From positions 1 through 16,398 of the forward strand of contig CALFXX010000062.1 in the NCBI GenBank assembly GCA_937952975.1: a DNA stretch of 16,398 nt, given 5' to 3'. How positions within the stretch are numbered: position 1 is the first letter of the stretch; every line of letters begins with the position of its first letter. The translations under genes and the position numbers were made by a program. The stretch is from an uncultured Alcaligenaceae bacterium (lineage in GTDB: Bacteria; Pseudomonadota; Gammaproteobacteria; Burkholderiales; Burkholderiaceae_B). Shown in pieces: positions 14,080-16,398 of this stretch. The notes beneath the pieces were generated by a model. It was given only the letters and a program-made list of their open reading frames with translations, did no database searches and was not told the DNA's origin.

Positions 14080-15629
14080 TGTCGTTGCCTCGCTTGTTGC
14101 ATATCATCGTTGTCGCACTACGTTATCGGCTAGACGAGCTCGTGCTGTCGGGGATCGATCATCCGCTGGCTTATCGTTTACTTTGGCTCGTGCGTCTAGG
14201 GTCGCGCCCGACAATGCCCCGTGGCTTGCGTCTGCGCTTGGCGCTTGAAGCACTCGGTCCTATCTTTGTGAAATTTGGACAAGTCTTATCGACACGTCGC
14301 GATTTGATCCCGATGGATGTCGCCGACGAGCTGGCTTTGCTTCAAGATCAGGTGGCCCCGTTTGCGTCAGACAAAGCCGCAGCCATGATTCAGGCGGCGC
14401 TCGGAGCGCCCACTTCGACGTTGTTCGCGCAGTTCGAAACCGACCCCGTGGCCTCTGCGTCTATTGCCCAGGTGCATTTCGCAGTGCTTCATGATGGGCG
14501 CCACGTGGCTGTCAAGGTCCTGCGCCCGGGCATGCTCGAAGTGATCGATAAAGATCTCTCGTTGATGCGCGTGCTGGCAAGCCTGGTGCAGCGCTTAGTA
14601 CCGGATGGCCGGCGCTTAAAGCCTCGCGAGGTCGTTGCCGAATTTGATAAACATTTGCACGACGAGCTTGATCTTCTGCGCGAGGCCTCAAATTGTAGTC
14701 AGCTGCGTCGTAACTTTGGCCCAGAGAGCAAGCGCGGTGAGCTGCTGTGGGTGCCAGAGGTGATGTGGGATTATTGCGCCTCGACCGTGTTTACGATGGA
14801 ACGCATGTACGGCATTCCGGTCAGTCAAATTGAACGCCTGAAGCAAGCTGGCGTTGATATCCCAACATTGGCACGAACCGGAGTTGAAATATTTTTTACG
14901 CAAGTTTTTGATGATGGTTTTTTTCATGCAGACATGCATCCGGGCAACATTTATGTCTCGGATCGGCCTGAAACCCTAGGGCGGTATATCGCACTCGATT
15001 TTGGCATTGTTGGGTCGTTGTCTGAATTTGACAAAAACTATCTGGCGCAAAACTTTTTGGCATTTTTTCAGCGTGATTACCGGCGCGTGGCGCGTTTGCA
15101 CATTGAATCAGGGTGGGTGCCCGCCACAACGCGCGAAGAAGAACTAGAGGGGGCTGTTCGAGCCGTCTGCGAGCCCTATTTTGATCGGCCCCTTGCTGAA
15201 ATCTCACTCGGACAAGTGTTATTACGCCTGTTTCAGACCTCCAGGAGGTTTAATGTCGAGATACAGCCTCAGTTGGTATTGTTGCAAAAGACCCTTTTAA
15301 ACGTAGAAGGATTAGGTCGCCAGCTCGATCCGCAGTTAGACTTATGGAAAACCGCGAAACCTTATCTTGAGCGCTGGATGCTTGAACGGGTTGGCTTAAA
15401 GGGCACGCGTAAAAAGCTGATGCAAGAGGCCGGCCAGTGGGCGCAATGGTTACCAGAATTACCGCGATTGGTGCATACACAACTGAGTCGCGCAGACGTG
15501 TCGAGTCAGGTCTTGCAAGAATTGCAGCAAATGCGGCGCGCGCGCGAGCAAAGTAATCGTGTGCTAGTGGTGTTGACGGGCGTGGCTGCCCTGAGTTTGG
15601 CAGTTGCACTCTGGACGCTGATGCGTTGA
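14076..15629 (+). CDS. ubiB: UbiB, ABC1/ADCK-family atypical kinase/ATPase for ubiquinone biosynthesis
   Basis: This is a 517-residue membrane-anchored member of the UbiB/ABC1/COQ8 family, required for aerobic ubiquinone biosynthesis. It probably acts as an ATPase that helps lipid intermediates reach the Ubi enzymes. Family marks are KFGQ (66-69) in the KxGQ region, SASIAQVH (127-134), VAVKVLRPG with Lys147, the ExD-region stretch HDELDLLREASN (195-206), the catalytic-loop equivalent FFHADMHPGN (282-291) and LDFG (307-310). A C-terminal hydrophobic segment (about 496-515) is the likely membrane anchor. The length is typical. The start overlaps the ubiJ stop; a second ATG follows directly. The ferritin-like gene starts 29 bp downstream. 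Confidence 0.96.
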   Translation: MMSLPRLLHIIVVALRYRLDELVLSGIDHPLAYRLLWLVRLGSRPTMPRGLRLRLALEALGPIFVKFGQVLSTRRDLIPMDVADELALLQDQVAPFASDKAAAMIQAALGAPTSTLFAQFETDPVASASIAQVHFAVLHDGRHVAVKVLRPGMLEVIDKDLSLMRVLASLVQRLVPDGRRLKPREVVAEFDKHLHDELDLLREASNCSQLRRNFGPESKRGELLWVPEVMWDYCASTVFTMERMYGIPVSQIERLKQAGVDIPTLARTGVEIFFTQVFDDGFFHADMHPGNIYVSDRPETLGRYIALDFGIVGSLSEFDKNYLAQNFLAFFQRDYRRVARLHIESGWVPATTREEELEGAVRAVCEPYFDRPLAEISLGQVLLRLFQTSRRFNVEIQPQLVLLQKTLLNVEGLGRQLDPQLDLWKTAKPYLERWMLERVGLKGTRKKLMQEAGQWAQWLPELPRLVHTQLSRADVSSQVLQELQQMRRAREQSNRVLVVLTGVAALSLAVALWTLMR

Positions 15630-15658
15630 TTGAAATTTAAACATTAAAGGCAGTGAAT

Positions 15659-16398
15659 ATGCTCTACACAGAACTCTTTAAGTCAATGGAATCCGTGCGC
15701 TGGAACATGGCCACCGATATTCCTTGGCAAGACTTTGATCGCAGCAAACTCACGGATGAGCAAGCACAGACGATCAAAATGAACGCCATCACTGAATGGG
15801 CTGCGTTGCCTGCGACCGAAATGTTTTTACGTGATAATCGCGACGATAGTGACTTTTCGGCCTTTATGTCGGTCTGGTTTTTTGAAGAGCAAAAGCATTC
15901 ACTCGTATTGATCGAGTACCTGCGTCGTTTCGCTCCCGACTTAGTCCCGACCGAAGAAGAATTGCACCGTGTGCGGTTTGAATTTGACCCCGCGCCCCCG
16001 CTCGAAACACTGATGCTGCATTTCTGTGGTGAGGTGCGTTTGAACCACTGGTATCGTCGTGCTTCTGACTGGCACACCGAGCCCGTGATCAAAGAAATTT
16101 ATAAAGTGATTGCACAAGACGAAGCCCGTCATGCTGGTGCATATTTGCGCTATATGAAGCGCGCCTTAACGCAGCGCGGGCAAGAAATCGGTGCGCAGGC
16201 GCGCATGGCGTTTGCCAAGATTGGTGTGCTGATGCAAAACGACGATTTCGGCAAAGACTATATGAAGGGTCTGCTCGACGGATTGGGCGACAAGGCCAAG
16301 ACCATGGTCACGCACCACCTGACCTACGAGGTGACCGATCCCACCATCGACAGCCAGATCGTCACGCTCAAGTCCGCCGGTGTGGATGTGTTTGTCAG
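15659..16398 (+). CDS. Ferritin-like diiron protein, open at window end and chimeric at its 3' part
   Basis: The frame starts at ATG 15659 with AAAGG 8 nt upstream, 29 bp after ubiB, and stays open to the window edge (246 full codons). Residues 1 to about 192 match a ferritin-like family of Burkholderiales proteins with a likely diiron site. Candidate ligands are Glu46, Glu54, Glu77 and His80 (EEQKH), Glu125 (GEVRLNH) and Glu155 with His158 (DEARH). The function is not established; related folds include ferritins and acyl desaturases. From about residue 193 the sequence no longer fits this family and instead looks like a branched-chain amino-acid binding protein. The true C-terminus of the ferritin-like protein is therefore missing here. 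The first 192 codons are a confident gene; the whole reading frame as one natural protein is doubtful. Confidence 0.75.
   Translation, partial: MLYTELFKSMESVRWNMATDIPWQDFDRSKLTDEQAQTIKMNAITEWAALPATEMFLRDNRDDSDFSAFMSVWFFEEQKHSLVLIEYLRRFAPDLVPTEEELHRVRFEFDPAPPLETLMLHFCGEVRLNHWYRRASDWHTEPVIKEIYKVIAQDEARHAGAYLRYMKRALTQRGQEIGAQARMAFAKIGVLMQNDDFGKDYMKGLLDGLGDKAKTMVTHHLTYEVTDPTIDSQIVTLKSAGVDVFV
16217..16398 (+). other. Segment resembling a LivK-type ABC transporter substrate-binding protein, joined in frame
   Basis: From KIGVLM (16217-16234) onwards the frame reads QNDDFGKDYMKGLLDGLGDK and then YEVTDPTIDSQIVTLKSAG. This is the pattern of periplasmic leucine/isoleucine/valine-binding proteins (Peripla_BP_6), where a K-I-x-V-L stretch leads into the N-D-D-x-G-K-D-Y motif. 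Third-codon-position GC is 39/45 for codons 16262-16396, against 28/45 for the first 45 codons of the frame (hand count). The segment would be an internal piece of a binding protein, lacking its signal peptide. The join falls in an 18-nt stretch that fits both families. Confidence 0.65.

Noticed and set aside
15664..16092. 142-codon minus-strand open frame opposite the ferritin-like gene
   Set aside because: Serine/arginine-rich shadow frame with no family features; the plus strand has conserved diiron motifs.
1..16398. Search for mobile elements, CRISPR arrays, tRNA/rRNA genes, defence or toxin-antitoxin genes
   Set aside because: No transposase or integrase motifs, no regular long repeat-spacer pattern, no tRNA cloverleaf and no toxin-antitoxin-like gene pairs were seen; the genes are mostly housekeeping.

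Overview
The window looks like chromosomal core sequence from a betaproteobacterium of the order Burkholderiales, most likely an Alcaligenaceae relative (Bordetella/Alcaligenes group). The evidence is the gene set: a giant DUF3683-type FAD/Fe-S oxidoreductase, a Tim44-like protein lying between ubiE and ubiJ-ubiB, and a ferritin-like protein downstream of ubiB. Codon use is moderately GC-rich. This is an inference from family resemblance, not from a database search. I see no tRNA, rRNA, CRISPR array, prophage or insertion sequence. All genes except the last are intact within the window or run off its left edge.

Layout, left to right. Positions 1-720 (minus) hold the N-terminal 240 residues of biosynthetic threonine ammonia-lyase (ilvA). 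Divergent from it is a YqaA/DedA-type membrane protein (797-1393, plus). Next comes a 1312-residue fused flavin/iron-sulfur dehydrogenase (1565-5503, plus), then an ornithine cyclodeaminase/mu-crystallin-family reductase (5567-6505, plus). A short spacer with a 23-bp periodic repeat and a hairpin separates the latter from the convergent 5-oxoprolinase operon pxpB-pxpC-pxpA (9061 down to 6590, minus). Upstream of that operon, on the same strand, is the phosphate two-component pair phoB-phoR (11176 down to 9154), with a candidate Pho box and -10 element in front of phoB. Reading rightward from the same intergenic region are ubiE (11356-12096), a secreted or membrane-anchored Tim44-like protein (12312-13289) followed by a strong intrinsic terminator, then translationally coupled ubiJ-ubiB (13417-15629), and a ferritin-like diiron protein (from 15659).

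How the genes work together. ubiE, ubiJ and ubiB serve aerobic ubiquinone biosynthesis. The large flavin/Fe-S protein probably feeds electrons from a 2-hydroxyacid towards the quinone pool. PxpABC converts 5-oxoproline to glutamate, and the neighbouring mu-crystallin-family protein is a plausible cyclic-imine or amino-acid reductase. PhoBR senses phosphate limitation and probably autoregulates.

The most unusual observation is at the right edge. The reading frame that begins as a ferritin-like diiron protein changes, after the short segment KIGVLM (16217-16234), into sequence typical of a branched-chain amino-acid ABC transporter substrate-binding protein. Third-position GC rises sharply at the same place. 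This looks like a chimeric join, most likely an assembly artefact but possibly a real recombination. I found no convincing previously undescribed biological system. The remaining findings are modest regulatory, repeat and architecture points.
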